From Bacteroidales bacterium (GTDB lineage Bacteria > Bacteroidota > Bacteroidia > Bacteroidales > UBA1556): 34,401 bases of DNA. Made by a program: the position numbers and the translations under genes. The notes beneath the pieces were generated by a model, which saw nothing but the letters and a program-made list of their open reading frames with translations, ran no database searches and was not told the DNA's origin. The stretch covers positions 1 through 34,401 of the forward strand of contig JAGLCR010000006.1 of the NCBI GenBank assembly GCA_023146135.1. The letters run 5' to 3'. This document shows positions 34,288 through 34,401 of the stretch, piece by piece. How positions within the stretch are numbered: position 1 is the first letter of the stretch; each line of letters starts with the position of its first letter.

Positions 34288-34401
34288 TTATTTGATTCTA
34301 TTTTCGCTACCCATATGTATAATATACTGGTGTATAATAACATAGTATTTCTTCTTGACACTGAATTCTTTAGTTATTTCAATGTTTCCATAGGAAAACA
34401 T
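34288..34401 (-). CDS. Possible 3' end of a minus-strand gene running off the window
   Basis: The minus strand is open from the window edge for 37 codons to TAA at 34290-34288, with sequence such as EITKEFSVKKKYYVIIHQYI. The other two minus frames close quickly. It would be convergent with the patatin-like gene. I recognise no family; a chance open frame in AT-rich DNA is a real alternative. Confidence 0.25.
   Translation of the reverse strand: MFSYGNIEITKEFSVKKKYYVIIHQYIIHMGSENRIK

Overview
This AT-rich window comes from a member of the Bacteroidota. The evidence is type IX secretion C-terminal domains, Bacteroidota-style promoter elements (TAnnTTTG), a membrane-anchored TPR/LuxR-type regulator, a patatin/POTRA/barrel protein, and the N-terminal modules of its secreted proteins. 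The metabolism it encodes is periplasmic dissimilatory nitrate reduction to ammonium, which points to a facultative or anaerobic, menaquinone-based lifestyle.

Region 1 (1-13066, all minus strand) is a nitrate/nitrite respiration island. Upstream (13066 down to 6699) is napA-napG-napH-napB-napL-napD, packed with gaps of 12-29 bp or an overlap. NapGH would oxidise menaquinol and pass electrons through the dihaem NapB to the molybdenum enzyme NapA. A beta-barrel outer membrane protein (5244-6602) follows and probably serves as a porin. Next come nrfH-nrfA-ccsBA(nrfI)-nrfJ: a menaquinol-oxidising tetrahaem NrfH, the pentahaem nitrite reductase NrfA with a CX2CK active-site haem, a fused CcsBA cytochrome c synthase, and a small lipoprotein. 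Both gene orders match the epsilonproteobacterial napAGHB(F)LD and nrfHAIJ operons rather than the enterobacterial types. A 13-bp-stem terminator sits between nrfA and ccsBA.

Region 2 (13067-13658) is a 592-bp divergent intergenic region rich in palindromes, including FNR-like and TGTTAT-N4-ATAACA sites on the napA side and a perfect 12-bp inverted repeat.

Region 3 (13659-24686) holds cell-surface and secreted proteins: a two-gene operon (a repeat-rich YGV protein and a PKD/FnIII-like T9SS cargo), a convergent OsmC-family protein, another T9SS cargo with a possible 46-codon gene just upstream, a TPR-TM-HTH regulator and an outer membrane barrel.

Region 4 (24818-34401) holds a threonine aldolase-like PLP enzyme, a secreted subtilisin-like protease with a long helical insertion, a candidate structured small RNA (about 27690-27860) with its own promoter element and terminator-like hairpin, a small lipoprotein, a GC-rich cluster of repeats, mfd, and a patatin-like outer membrane protein. 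No tRNA, rRNA, CRISPR array or insertion sequence was seen.
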